Both the position numbers and the translations under genes were made by a program. Positions 44,689 to 54,880 of a stretch of 64,000 bases of DNA are shown here, one piece after another. Within the stretch, counting starts at the first letter, position 1; each line of letters starts with the position of its first letter. Source of the DNA: H2-BAC3 sp045863035 (GTDB taxonomy: Bacteria; Bacteroidota; Ignavibacteria; Ignavibacteriales; Ignavibacteriaceae); NCBI GenBank assembly GCA_045863035.1, contig BTUV01000004.1, forward strand, positions 62,001 through 126,000, given 5' to 3'. The notes below the pieces were generated by a model that was given only the letters and a program-made list of their open reading frames with translations, was not told the DNA's origin and ran no database searches.

Positions 44689-47675
44689 TTTTGAAATCCC
44701 GCGGGATACTCATAGCATTATTAGCAGTTCTGAGCCACGTTTCCGTGGCTCAGCGCTATATACCTGTTTCTGAAGTGAACAGCCAAAAAGAAATTGTTGC
44801 ATCATCGCCTGCCTCAGGTACGTTGCGTGTTCTGGCGATCATGGTTGAGTTTCAGACTGACAATGACCGGACTACGATAGGCAATGGGCAGTTTGATTCC
44901 ATATATACACGGGACTGGGGCACAAGCATCCTTGACCCGTTGCCTCATGATTCTGCATATTTTTCCGCGCATCTTGAATTTGCAAAGAATTATTATTCCA
45001 AAGTCTCGCGTGGTGCATTACAATTGCAATATACTGTTCTGCCTCAGGTAATAACTCTCAGCAAGACGATGAGAGAATATTCACCGCCGATCAGGTCAAC
45101 GGACTTTACCCCAATGGTTAGCTTTTACGAAGAGTCATGGAAAAAGGCAGATGAGCTAAATCCCGGATATGATTTTTCAGGTTATGATGTTTTTTGCATT
45201 TTTCATGCCGGGGTTGGGAGAGATGTAAGTCTTCCGGGAAGTTTGAGTAATGAAAGAGATCTGCCTTCTGTATATTTTAATCTCGAATCATTCAGAAAGT
45301 ATAAGGGGGCGGGGTATAATGGAGTACCGGTATCTGGCGGGAATTTTACTATAAAGAACTCCATGATTTTGCCGCAGACTCAGAACAGGGAAATCGAATC
45401 ATTTGGAAATAGTTTTCTGGTTGAAATAACGATCAATGGTCTTTTGGTTTCATCGATTGCGAGTTATTTAGGGCTTCCTGATTTGTTTGACACAAAGACA
45501 GGATTAAGCGCAATCGGAAGATTCGGGCTAATGGATGGTCAATCGATATTTGCATATAACGGTGTATTTCCTCCAAATCCATCCGCGTGGGAGAGAGTTC
45601 AACTTGGCTGGGATTCTGCTATTCCATTAAATGACTCAAGTTTTAGAAATAATGTACTCCACAGCATAAAGGCAGTTTCTTCTGCATCATCATCGGATAC
45701 CACAATATACAAGGTTAGTCTTTCCGCTGATGAACACTATTATATTGAAAACCGTTTAAAAGACAGTGATGCAAATGGTATAACATTCACCATGTGGAAT
45801 AATGGCTCTGTTTATCAGCGCAGTTTTACTAAGGATACTTCATGGTTCAATAGTTTTACTGTTGATTCTCTTGAAGGAGTGATTATTGATGTGGATGATT
45901 TTGACTGGGCACTCCCGGGAAGCGGTATTCTGGTTTGGCACATAGACGAGAAAGTTATCCGTGAAAATATTGCTGCAAATCAGGTTAATGCAAATAAACT
46001 CCGGCGCGGAGTTGACCTTGAAGAAGCGGATGGTATTCAAGATATCGGAGAGCAGTTCACAACAATTTTTGGAGATGTGCTGGTAGGCGAAGGAGATGAA
46101 CTTGACCTTTGGTATAGTACTAATGAATCCGATCTCTATAAAAACGAATTCTCGGATATAACAAGACCCGATACAAGAAGCAATTCCGGGGCAAATTCCC
46201 TTATAAAATTATATGATTTTTCAGGCATTGCAAAAAATGCACACTTCAGAATTGGTTCAACTGACCAGAGCATAACCCCTGTTAAAGCGGTAAAAAACTT
46301 TCCCGTGAATATGTTAACGATGCGTTATTTCGATGTTAACGGTCAGCCGGCAAATATACAGGAATATGATACTGTCGTAATTGCTTCTATTGCATCAACT
46401 AACTATATGATAAATAAGGGGAGCAGGAAAGCTGTTTATTATAGTGACGGAAATGAGCTGATTGTAATTACGGTTGATGACACTACAGTTATTCAAACTG
46501 TAATCGGAACCAATTCAAGAACAGAAAACAGATACAATCCTGGTTTCACCATAAGTGCTGACCCTTCAATTATGGCGAATATCATTTATATCGGAAGCAA
46601 CACCGGAGTCGTAAGATCATTCACCATGGATAAGAATGGTGCGATAACATTGCTTCAGGATTATACCTCCCCAGGGGCAGTGATAAAAAAAATCTTTCCT
46701 TATCCAATGTCAACATTCTATGTTGCTCAATCAGGTTCACAGTTTCAAGTATTTGCGAGTAGTACAGAAATATATTCGAGTGATCAGGATATCAGCTCCC
46801 TTTTTGTCTCGAATTTCCCTGATGGCACAGTAGAAATTTATTTATTAACTGTAGCTAATGAGTTGATTGTACTTAATAGGAACAATCTGATCTCAATGAG
46901 TGAGCTAAAGTCTAAATTTGTAGTCGGTCCAAAAAGCGGCTTTGGTGTTAGTGATCAAGCAACAGACGTGATAATTTTTTCTGCAGAAGGCATGAGTTTA
47001 AAGGCATATAATCTTTTTAATATCGCTTCTGCAAATTTTCCAATCCAACTTTCTTCTGAAATAATATCTAATATATCTTTTGCAAGAAATCTATCCGGTA
47101 AAGGTACAGTTTTTTTTGTGACTAAAGATGGATTATTACACGGAATATCATTGAATTCAGGAAGTGAGCTAAAGGGTTTCCCGCTTCCATTTGCAAACGG
47201 TGACTCAGCATTGATCATGCTGAGATATAATTTTGACAAAATTGCGTTAATCGCGTATTCTGATAATGGTTCTTATGCAGAATGGAATCTGACCGGAATT
47301 GCTGAGCAGATAGTCTGGAGCGAAAATCAATTTGGTAGTAGCACTTATGAGGTGGTAACTTTGAGCGAAAAAAACCTGTCAGCTACCGAGCTTCTTGATA
47401 AATCAAAAACATATAACTATCCAAATCCTGTTAGTGAGGGGAGTACGCAAATCAGATTTTTTACCAGTGTAGATGCTAATATAACTGTTAAGATTTTTGA
47501 TGCAGCAGGAGAACTTGCGGATGAATTGACTTCAAATGCAGTTGGTGGTTTTGATCAGGAGCTAAGCTGGAATGTATCAGATATTCAAAGCGGTATTTAT
47601 TTTGCCCGAATAGAAGCTGTATCCGCTTCTGGTAAAAAAGACCATAAAATTATTAAGATAGCAGTAGTAAAATAA
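44685..47675 (+). CDS. M6 metallopeptidase-like protein, active site lost, T9SS cargo
   Basis: 996 aa, secreted (signal ILIALLAVLSHVSVAQ), with an M6/immune-inhibitor-A-like domain: LRVLAIMVEFQTD, a D-F-F-like YDVFCIFHAG strand, YLGLPDLFDTKTG and IGRFGLMDGQ...PSAWERVQLGW. Where M6 enzymes have HExxH before GLPDL, this protein has SSIAS (residues 256-260), so zinc binding and hydrolysis are not expected. A propeller-like region and a T9SS sorting domain (YNYPNPVSEG, ending IIKIAVVK) follow. TTG start overlaps the porV stop by 4 bp. Its link to porU/porV suggests a surface structural or binding role. Confidence 0.75.
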   Translation: MILKSRGILIALLAVLSHVSVAQRYIPVSEVNSQKEIVASSPASGTLRVLAIMVEFQTDNDRTTIGNGQFDSIYTRDWGTSILDPLPHDSAYFSAHLEFAKNYYSKVSRGALQLQYTVLPQVITLSKTMREYSPPIRSTDFTPMVSFYEESWKKADELNPGYDFSGYDVFCIFHAGVGRDVSLPGSLSNERDLPSVYFNLESFRKYKGAGYNGVPVSGGNFTIKNSMILPQTQNREIESFGNSFLVEITINGLLVSSIASYLGLPDLFDTKTGLSAIGRFGLMDGQSIFAYNGVFPPNPSAWERVQLGWDSAIPLNDSSFRNNVLHSIKAVSSASSSDTTIYKVSLSADEHYYIENRLKDSDANGITFTMWNNGSVYQRSFTKDTSWFNSFTVDSLEGVIIDVDDFDWALPGSGILVWHIDEKVIRENIAANQVNANKLRRGVDLEEADGIQDIGEQFTTIFGDVLVGEGDELDLWYSTNESDLYKNEFSDITRPDTRSNSGANSLIKLYDFSGIAKNAHFRIGSTDQSITPVKAVKNFPVNMLTMRYFDVNGQPANIQEYDTVVIASIASTNYMINKGSRKAVYYSDGNELIVITVDDTTVIQTVIGTNSRTENRYNPGFTISADPSIMANIIYIGSNTGVVRSFTMDKNGAITLLQDYTSPGAVIKKIFPYPMSTFYVAQSGSQFQVFASSTEIYSSDQDISSLFVSNFPDGTVEIYLLTVANELIVLNRNNLISMSELKSKFVVGPKSGFGVSDQATDVIIFSAEGMSLKAYNLFNIASANFPIQLSSEIISNISFARNLSGKGTVFFVTKDGLLHGISLNSGSELKGFPLPFANGDSALIMLRYNFDKIALIAYSDNGSYAEWNLTGIAEQIVWSENQFGSSTYEVVTLSEKNLSATELLDKSKTYNYPNPVSEGSTQIRFFTSVDANITVKIFDAAGELADELTSNAVGGFDQELSWNVSDIQSGIYFARIEAVSASGKKDHKIIKIAVVK

Positions 47676-47693
47676 ACTACTCCGTTGGAACTG

Positions 47694-50600
47694 ATGAAAA
47701 TATTTCTTCCTGTTATATTATTTCTTCTTATTGCGCCTCGTGTTCATTCTCAGTTCACGGAGTTTCACCCTGAACTTGAGTGGTACACTATCAACGGAAA
47801 ACATTGCGTTGTTCATTACCACAAAGAAGCTGAACGGACTGCAAAAGTCACAGCCAAAATATGTGATGAAATCTGGGAACCGTTAACTCGTCTTTATGGC
47901 TATGAACCTGAAACAGTGCATTTTGTTATTAAGGACATTGACGACTATTCCAACGGCGCTACCTATTTTTTCGACAATAAAATTGAAATCTGGACAAGTG
48001 CTTTAGATTTTGATTTGAGGGGTACGCATAACTGGCTGCGCAATGTTATAAGTCATGAGTTTACGCACCTGGTGCAAATACAGGCAGCATTAAAAGTCGG
48101 AAGAAGAGTGCCTGCGTTGTATCTTCAATGGCTTAATTATGAAGATAAGCGCCGACCTGATATTCTTTACGGTTTTCCGAATGTGATAGTCTCATATCCG
48201 TTGGCAACGCTCAACATGCCTGCATGGTTTGCTGAGGGTACTGCACAGTATATGAGAGAGGAATTCAACTATGATTACTGGGATGCGCACCGCGATATGA
48301 TTCTCCGTTCGTATATAACAGACGGAAATATGCTTACCTGGAATCAGATGGGAGTTTTTGAGAAATCAAGTCTGGGCAACGAATCGGTTTATAATTCAGG
48401 TTTTGCGTTAACCCGTTATATCGCTCAAAAATATGGTGAGGATAAATTGCGGGATATTACGAAAAAGCTCGGCGTTTGGTCAAATTTTACGATTGATGCT
48501 GCGATTGAAGATGTTCTTGGCATAACCGGAAAACAACTTTACGCGGAATGGATTGGGTATCTTGAGAACTACTACCAGAAAGCGCTTGAACCGGTAAGGA
48601 AAAATCCTGTTGTGGGTACAAAATTAAAAGTTGAAGGATTTGGAAATTTTTATCCGGTATTTGCTGATAGCGGTAGAAAACTCCTGTATATCTCTAATGC
48701 CGGTAATGATTATATGGGATTAAGTTCATTATATGAATGTGACCTTCAAAAAAATGAGACCAAACTTATAACCGGGCCTGTCAGGTCAACATTCGCGCTG
48801 ATTGAGAATGAGAAGAAAATCCTTTATGCTAAAATAACAGATGATAACAAGAACTGGTACAATGTGCATGATTTGTTCGTTTATGATCGGCAGGCAGAAG
48901 AGGAAACCCGACTTACTTACAATCTCAGAGCAAACCAGCCCTCAGTTTCTCATAAGCAGGATAGAGTGGTGTTTGTTTTCCAGAAGGATGGAACCACAAA
49001 TCTTGCAATAGTGAATATTGATGGTACCGGTTTTCAGCAATTAACTAATTTTTCGAATGGCGAGCAGGTTTTCAATCCTACTTTTTCGCCTGATGATTCG
49101 AGGATTATATTCGACTATTCGGATTTTGATAACAGGGATGTTGCGGTATATTCCTTCAAAACAGCGAAACATGATTTTTTGCTGGAGTCACGGCAGGATG
49201 AGCGAAACGCTTTTTTTCTGAATGATACTACAATAATATTTTCCGCGGATTATAACGGTATATTTAACATCCATAAGTTTATCATTAACAGAGGTCAGAT
49301 TCTTCAGCTCACCAATGTTGAAGGTGGAGCATTTATGCCGGCTGTGGATTCTGAAGGTAATATTGCATATAGCGGATATACTTCTGCCGGATATAAATTA
49401 TTTCGTATTGATGCAGACAGCATAAATACAATTGCAAAAGGTGATAATTATGTCGGGGCAAAGGAATTTCCGTTAAATGAGCTGAAGCCGTTTGGTGATT
49501 TGACGGAGGAACAGATATACGCATATAAGAACTTTAAGGATGAAATTCTTCCTGAATATGAATCCACAAAATATAGCGGTGCGTTTTCTAAACTGACTTT
49601 TTTCCCGGTCATCCGGCTGGATAATTACAACACAGGCAACACACCTTTTCAGAGGGTGAAGCCGGGTGTTTACTTTACCTCTTCCGATATGCTAAACCGC
49701 TACTCAATTTTTGGCGGCGCGACCATTAATACCAGATTCGAGCGTGATCTTTTTATGATGTTCGAATATAAAAATAAAATTCCTTTGCTTTACGATTTAG
49801 GTATTAAACCCGAGTTAGCTCTTGAATTGTTTAATGTAAGCAGAAAAGCAGATGTTGATATTATTTTTGATGAAGATCTGCCAACCGTTACCACCGATGT
49901 AACATATAATCTTTTTGAAGTAGCAATCAGCGCTAATCACCGGATATTCACCCGTGAACAGAATCTTCAGTTCAGATATGCATTTTCACGATACACTGCA
50001 TCATTGGGTAGTTTTATACTCCCGTTAGAAGGGGACCCTCAGCTTTATCCAACGACTAATGATGAATACCTGATTGGCAGTAATTTCATGCTGAAATATA
50101 GTTTTTCAGCCCTGCATCCTTATGTTGATTCAGATATAAATCCTCTCGGTATGCAGCTTGAGCTTACATATAATTATGAGCTTAATAAATATAATCCCGA
50201 TGGCAATTATACGATTGACAACGGAATACTTGTGCCGCTCTATAGCAATTTTAATTTCTCAAGATTAGAGTTACATGCAAAACAGAATTGGCGGCTTTCA
50301 GGCAGTCATGGACTCGAATTAACAATTCGAGGTGGGACTATTATAGGAGCAGAAGTTCCTGACTTCTTCGATTTTTATCTTGGCGGGCTTGTCGGAATGC
50401 GTTCATATCCGTTTTACTCACTGAGCGGTAATGAAATTGCGATGGTTAAAGCAGCTTACCGGTTTCCGCTGTTTAAGAATATTGATTTCTCTGCCGGTCA
50501 CCTTTATTTTGACAAAATCTTTCTTGAACTTTTTGCAGAGGCAGGGGATGCCTGGAACTCTTATTCCGCAAAACTTTCTGATGTAAAGAAAGGCGCCGGG

Positions 50601-50768
50601 GCTGAATTGAGATTTTCACTTAACTCATTTTATCTTTTCCCGACTTCTATCTTCTTAAATGCCGCATACGGATTCAGTTCTTTTGATCGTGAAGTGAGGG
50701 ATGAAACCGTTCGCTATGGTCAGGAGTGGAATTTTTACGCCGGTGTACTTTTTGGTTTTGATATATAA
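47694..50768 (+). CDS. Peptidase-MA / beta-propeller / outer-membrane barrel protein
   Basis: Signal peptide (IFLPVILFLLIAPRVHS). Gluzincin domain with HEFTH (about residues 120-125) and a downstream Glu in WFAEGTAQYM, as in the peptidase MA family. Then TolB-like propeller repeats (NPTFSPDDSRIIFDYSD) at about 310-600 and a C-terminal barrel with BamA-like GLVGMRSYPFYSLSGNE. About 1024 aa. ATG 47694 is preferred over TTG 47685, as GGA lies upstream. Likely anchored in the outer membrane with an exposed or periplasmic protease. The target is unknown. Confidence 0.78.
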   Translation: MKIFLPVILFLLIAPRVHSQFTEFHPELEWYTINGKHCVVHYHKEAERTAKVTAKICDEIWEPLTRLYGYEPETVHFVIKDIDDYSNGATYFFDNKIEIWTSALDFDLRGTHNWLRNVISHEFTHLVQIQAALKVGRRVPALYLQWLNYEDKRRPDILYGFPNVIVSYPLATLNMPAWFAEGTAQYMREEFNYDYWDAHRDMILRSYITDGNMLTWNQMGVFEKSSLGNESVYNSGFALTRYIAQKYGEDKLRDITKKLGVWSNFTIDAAIEDVLGITGKQLYAEWIGYLENYYQKALEPVRKNPVVGTKLKVEGFGNFYPVFADSGRKLLYISNAGNDYMGLSSLYECDLQKNETKLITGPVRSTFALIENEKKILYAKITDDNKNWYNVHDLFVYDRQAEEETRLTYNLRANQPSVSHKQDRVVFVFQKDGTTNLAIVNIDGTGFQQLTNFSNGEQVFNPTFSPDDSRIIFDYSDFDNRDVAVYSFKTAKHDFLLESRQDERNAFFLNDTTIIFSADYNGIFNIHKFIINRGQILQLTNVEGGAFMPAVDSEGNIAYSGYTSAGYKLFRIDADSINTIAKGDNYVGAKEFPLNELKPFGDLTEEQIYAYKNFKDEILPEYESTKYSGAFSKLTFFPVIRLDNYNTGNTPFQRVKPGVYFTSSDMLNRYSIFGGATINTRFERDLFMMFEYKNKIPLLYDLGIKPELALELFNVSRKADVDIIFDEDLPTVTTDVTYNLFEVAISANHRIFTREQNLQFRYAFSRYTASLGSFILPLEGDPQLYPTTNDEYLIGSNFMLKYSFSALHPYVDSDINPLGMQLELTYNYELNKYNPDGNYTIDNGILVPLYSNFNFSRLELHAKQNWRLSGSHGLELTIRGGTIIGAEVPDFFDFYLGGLVGMRSYPFYSLSGNEIAMVKAAYRFPLFKNIDFSAGHLYFDKIFLELFAEAGDAWNSYSAKLSDVKKGAGAELRFSLNSFYLFPTSIFLNAAYGFSSFDREVRDETVRYGQEWNFYAGVLFGFDI

Positions 50769-50774
50769 AGTTGT

Positions 50775-51596
50775 ATGAAAAAGCTAATACTTATAATTGC
50801 TTTAGGATCATTTATCCTCTCAGCCCAGCATATTGAAAATCTATCAGGTAGTTTAACATTCGACTTTAAATCCATTGGATTGCTTCCTGTTCAACAAAAA
50901 AATAGTGTACTTCTTGCGGCTGGAAAAAAGAACCCATTGCTTAATGGTTTATTTTCGTTGGTTTTGCCGGGAGCCGGACAGTTTATGACCGATTCCTATA
51001 TTGAAGCCGGTATTTTTGCGGCTCTTGAAATTACTGCAATTAGTATTGCTGTAATTAACGACGGCAAGGGGAACGATCAGACTACTGCATTTCAAAAAGT
51101 GGCTGATGATAGGTGGAGTGTAGTGAAGTATGCTGAATGGCTTAATACTTTCAAAAGTGCATCAATTCCAATAGACCCGAATACATCGCTCAAACCCTGG
51201 GAACGAGTTAACTGGGATTCTCTCAATGCTTATGAGAGTACGTTTTCGCACCGGCTTCCTCGTTATGGTGAGCAGCAGTATTATGAACTGATTGGCAAAT
51301 ACCATCAGTATAGTCCGGGCTGGGATGAGTTTAATTCTGCCAATAGTAATAATGCGGATATTCCTCCAATATTCCTTTCTTACGCGGTTATGCGGGGGCA
51401 AGCAAATGATTATTATAATAATGCTACAAAAGCAGTATTAGCCATATATATAAATCATTTCCTCAGTGCAGTCCACGCGGTCTGGGCAACTGCCATGTAT
51501 AATAATAATCTCTCTCTTAATCTCCAGCTTGATGAAAATGAATTCCGTTACGCCGGCAATTTTTCACCTCGCTTAACTTTGAAAGCAAATTTTTAA
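50775..51596 (+). CDS. DUF5683-like membrane protein
   Basis: 273 aa with signal peptide (LILIIALGSFILSAQ). The stretch LLNGLFSLVLPGAGQFMTDSY plus a following helix (AGIFAALEITAISIAVI) is the pattern of the DUF5683 family of Bacteroidota, and a late hydrophobic segment (AVLAIYINHFLSAVHAVWA) supports a membrane location. Function unknown. It starts 6 nt after the barrel protein gene and touches der by 1 nt. Confidence 0.7.
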   Translation: MKKLILIIALGSFILSAQHIENLSGSLTFDFKSIGLLPVQQKNSVLLAAGKKNPLLNGLFSLVLPGAGQFMTDSYIEAGIFAALEITAISIAVINDGKGNDQTTAFQKVADDRWSVVKYAEWLNTFKSASIPIDPNTSLKPWERVNWDSLNAYESTFSHRLPRYGEQQYYELIGKYHQYSPGWDEFNSANSNNADIPPIFLSYAVMRGQANDYYNNATKAVLAIYINHFLSAVHAVWATAMYNNNLSLNLQLDENEFRYAGNFSPRLTLKANF

Positions 51597-52912
51597 TGTC
51601 AAAGATACCCATTGTCGTAATTGCAGGCCGCCCTAATGTTGGTAAATCCACTTTATTTAACCGTCTTACCAAAAGCAAAGAAGCAATTGTTGATGATATC
51701 TCAGGTGTTACACGCGACAGAAATTACGGCGAAGTGGAATGGGATAATAAAGTATTCCGTTTAATTGATACCGGAGGATACGTCCCGGAATCAAAAGATG
51801 TTTTTGAAGCCGCGATTCGTGAGCAGGTTCATATCGCCGTTGACGAAGCAGATGCAGTTATCTTTCTTGTAGATAGCAGAACAGGTATCACTACACTTGA
51901 TTATGAATTAACAAAGATACTAAGGTTATCATCAAAAAAGATATTTTTGGCAGTGAACAAAGTTGATTCAGAAAATTATGATTCACTGACCGCAGATTTT
52001 TATAAACTTGGTCTCGGTGAACCTTATGGCATTAGTGCAATAGGGGGCAGACGGCTTGGCGATTTTCTGGATGCACTCACGCATGATTTCACGGCAAAAG
52101 AAGAAGAAACAGCAGATGACACACAGCTAAAAATTGCGCTTGTTGGCAGACCCAATGTTGGTAAATCTTCTTTAACTAACTCATTACTGGGTTATGACAG
52201 AAGTATTGTGACAGATATACCGGGTACAACCCGTGATAGTATAAATTCGATTCTGAAATATTATGGAAGAGAAATTGTCCTTGTTGACACCGCGGGTCTG
52301 AGGAAAAAAGCCAAGGTTAAAGAGAATATCGAATTTTATTCAACCGTCAGAACTCTTCGTGCGATAGCTGAATCAAGTGTGGTTATCCTTATGCTCGATG
52401 CCACAACAGGGCTGGAAAATCAGGATCAGAAAATCCTGGAAGAGGCAGTAAACAGAAGACGGGGAATCATTATTGCGGTTAATAAGTGGGATTTAGTGGA
52501 AAAAGACACAAACACGGCACGCCAATGGGAGCTGGCACTTTATAAGATGCTTGGTAAATATGATTATGTACCTGTTATCTTTATTTCCGCATTAACAAAG
52601 CAGAGAATTTATAAACTGGTTGATCTGGCTCAGGAAGTTCATGATGAACGTCTAAAAAAAATACCAAATGACGAATTGAATGAAATTCTTCAGGAAGAAA
52701 TCCAGAAAACCCCTCCGCCATCCGGTCCAACAGGTAAAGAAATTAAGATAAAATTTATAACTCAAGTTGGAACATATTACCCGGTTTTTCTATTTTTCGG
52801 TACACAGCCAAAATATCTTCCTGATAATTATAAACGATTTCTGGAAAAGAAAATCCGTGAGAGATTTGGCTTTAAAGGAGTTCCAATGACACTTAGTTTC
52901 CGTCAAAAATGA
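51596..52912 (+). CDS. der: Ribosome-assembly GTPase Der (EngA)
   Basis: Essential double GTPase for 50S maturation. Two G domains: GRPNVGKST (about 11-19), DTGGY and NKVD in the first; GRPNVGKSS, DTAGLRKK and NKWDLV in the second. A C-terminal KH-like domain (KIKFITQVGTYYPVFLFF) follows. 438 aa. The start shares one base with the upstream stop, and the end overlaps the next gene by 4 bp. Confidence 0.97.
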   Translation: MSKIPIVVIAGRPNVGKSTLFNRLTKSKEAIVDDISGVTRDRNYGEVEWDNKVFRLIDTGGYVPESKDVFEAAIREQVHIAVDEADAVIFLVDSRTGITTLDYELTKILRLSSKKIFLAVNKVDSENYDSLTADFYKLGLGEPYGISAIGGRRLGDFLDALTHDFTAKEEETADDTQLKIALVGRPNVGKSSLTNSLLGYDRSIVTDIPGTTRDSINSILKYYGREIVLVDTAGLRKKAKVKENIEFYSTVRTLRAIAESSVVILMLDATTGLENQDQKILEEAVNRRRGIIIAVNKWDLVEKDTNTARQWELALYKMLGKYDYVPVIFISALTKQRIYKLVDLAQEVHDERLKKIPNDELNEILQEEIQKTPPPSGPTGKEIKIKFITQVGTYYPVFLFFGTQPKYLPDNYKRFLEKKIRERFGFKGVPMTLSFRQK

Positions 52913-54261
52913 AGCCCTTTACCATTGCGGTAATAGGGGGTAATGCTGCCGGTGCCGCTGCTGCTGCAAAAGCGAAGCGGGTAAATCCTTCAGCCAGGGT
53001 CGTACTATTTGAAAAAACTGAATTTATCTCAGTCGGGGTTTGTGAGTTTCCTTTTGTTCTTTCCGGAGAGATTCAAAATCCGGCTTCCCTCCTTTTTTAT
53101 ACACCAGAAAAATTCTCAGAAGAAAAAAAAGTAGAAGTTTTCGTCCAAACCGAAGTTGTTTCAATTAATACGAAAGAACGGCTTGTTAAATTTAAAATCG
53201 GTGATGACGCTGCTGAAATTGAATTAAATTACGATAAACTCATTCTTGCAACCGGTTCCAGACAAGGTGAATTCCCGGGTTTGGATCCTGAACTTGAGAA
53301 TGTTCTGTGGCTCAAGAAGTATCCGGATTTACTAAGGACTAAGCAATATCTTGAAACAAATAGACCGAATCATGCAACGATAATTGGCTCAGGTTATCTT
53401 GGGTTAGAAATTGCCGAAGCGATGGTCAGCCGCGGTATGGATGTGACAATAATTGAGAAACTGTCTCATATACTTCCTGCGGCAGAACCGGAATTCTCTG
53501 CAATCATCGAAGGTCTGCTAAAGTCAAAAAATGTTGAAATAGTAAATGGGTATAAGAATTTATCATTCAGTTTAGATTCAAACCGGGTTAACGCAGTGAA
53601 AGTTGATTCTCTGCGGATAGAAACGGGCTGTGTGTTTCCCGTAATTGGCTTCAGGCCTGACACAAGGTTGATTTCAGGTCTTGATTTCAAGAGAGGGGCG
53701 AGTGGTGAAATAATTACAGATGCCTTTACGAGAACGAGTGTTCCTCATGTCTATGCAGCGGGGGACTCAACCGGAGTAAAGAATTTTCTTACCGGCAGGA
53801 ATCAGGTGTTTTACAGTGCAAAAGTGGCACATAATACAGGGCATATATCGGGGAGCAATGCGGCGGGAAGAAGTGAACAATTCTCTGGCGCAATACCTGT
53901 TGTAAGTTTTAGATTATTCACCAGATATTTCGCTCAGACCGGATTAACCGAAAAGATTGCACGGGAGCACGGTTTCGTAACTAAATCAGCTTTTAGTTTG
54001 ATGCCTAATCTTGTTCATGTTATGCCTGAGTCTATGGATACTGCGGCAAAACTAATTGTTAACAGATTGAATAATCAGATTATCGGGGCTTCCTTCTGGG
54101 GCGGGAAAGAGGTTTCAGGGCTTTGTGATCTGATAACGCTAATTATAAGAAATAAAATGACTTACAATAGTTTACTTGAAACAGATTTTAATTATACTCC
54201 GGCGCTTTCTCCGTTCAGAAATATCCTGATTTCTTTGATTCATAAAATCGGCAAAGGTTAA
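52909..54261 (+). CDS. CoA-disulfide reductase-like FAD/NAD(P) oxidoreductase
   Basis: Single-cysteine pyridine nucleotide-disulfide reductase. FAD site IGGNAAGAAAAAKAKR, the redox Cys45 in SVGVCEFPF (aligned with Cys43 of CoA-disulfide reductases and NADH oxidases), NAD site IGSGYLGLEIAEA, second FAD site VYAAGDSTG, and the C-terminal dimerisation domain. Probable role in thiol redox balance or peroxide/oxygen reduction. 450 aa. Overlaps der by 4 bp. Confidence 0.82.
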   Translation: MKPFTIAVIGGNAAGAAAAAKAKRVNPSARVVLFEKTEFISVGVCEFPFVLSGEIQNPASLLFYTPEKFSEEKKVEVFVQTEVVSINTKERLVKFKIGDDAAEIELNYDKLILATGSRQGEFPGLDPELENVLWLKKYPDLLRTKQYLETNRPNHATIIGSGYLGLEIAEAMVSRGMDVTIIEKLSHILPAAEPEFSAIIEGLLKSKNVEIVNGYKNLSFSLDSNRVNAVKVDSLRIETGCVFPVIGFRPDTRLISGLDFKRGASGEIITDAFTRTSVPHVYAAGDSTGVKNFLTGRNQVFYSAKVAHNTGHISGSNAAGRSEQFSGAIPVVSFRLFTRYFAQTGLTEKIAREHGFVTKSAFSLMPNLVHVMPESMDTAAKLIVNRLNNQIIGASFWGGKEVSGLCDLITLIIRNKMTYNSLLETDFNYTPALSPFRNILISLIHKIGKG

Positions 54262-54262
54262 A

Positions 54263-54880
54263 ATGAGTTTATTAGTTTGTGATTTTCCCTTAGTTAAAAC
54301 TGCAATCACCCGGTTAAGAGACCGGGATACGGAGCACACAGAATTTCGTAGAAACGTAAGATATATTTCGCGTGTATTAGCGCTTGAAGTTTCTAAGAGC
54401 TTTACTCTTAACGAGTACCCGGTTCAAACACCGCTCGAGACGACAATAGGATTCAGGTTCGAAAAAGAAGTTATCCTGCTTCCGATTCTGCGCGCAGGCC
54501 TGGGGATGTTAGACGGGTTTTTAGATATTATCCCAAATGCAAAAGCTGGTCATATTGGTCTTCAAAGAAATGAAGTAACCTTACAGCCGGAAAAATATTA
54601 CTTCAAAGTACCGGAAATCATCGACCCGATTGTTATAGTTCTTGACCCGATGCTTGCAACCGGGGGAAGTGCATCTGCTGCTATCAGTAAAGTGAAACAG
54701 CTAACCACAGGCAAAGTATATCTGATTTCTGTGATCTCTGCACCGGAAGGGGTGAAGCGGGTTGAGACTGATTTTCCGGATGTGCAAATTTACACGGCGA
54801 CACTTGATCGCGAGTTAAATCAGAAGGGTTATATACTCCCGGGGTTAGGAGACGCAGGAGACCGGATTTTTGGTACTTAG
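54263..54880 (+). CDS. upp: Uracil phosphoribosyltransferase
   Basis: Pyrimidine salvage enzyme, uracil + PRPP to UMP. ILRAGLGMLDG, the PRPP-binding loop VLDPMLATGGSA and the uracil-binding YILPGLGDAGDR are all intact. 205 aa. One base after the oxidoreductase gene. Confidence 0.96.
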   Translation: MSLLVCDFPLVKTAITRLRDRDTEHTEFRRNVRYISRVLALEVSKSFTLNEYPVQTPLETTIGFRFEKEVILLPILRAGLGMLDGFLDIIPNAKAGHIGLQRNEVTLQPEKYYFKVPEIIDPIVIVLDPMLATGGSASAAISKVKQLTTGKVYLISVISAPEGVKRVETDFPDVQIYTATLDRELNQKGYILPGLGDAGDRIFGT

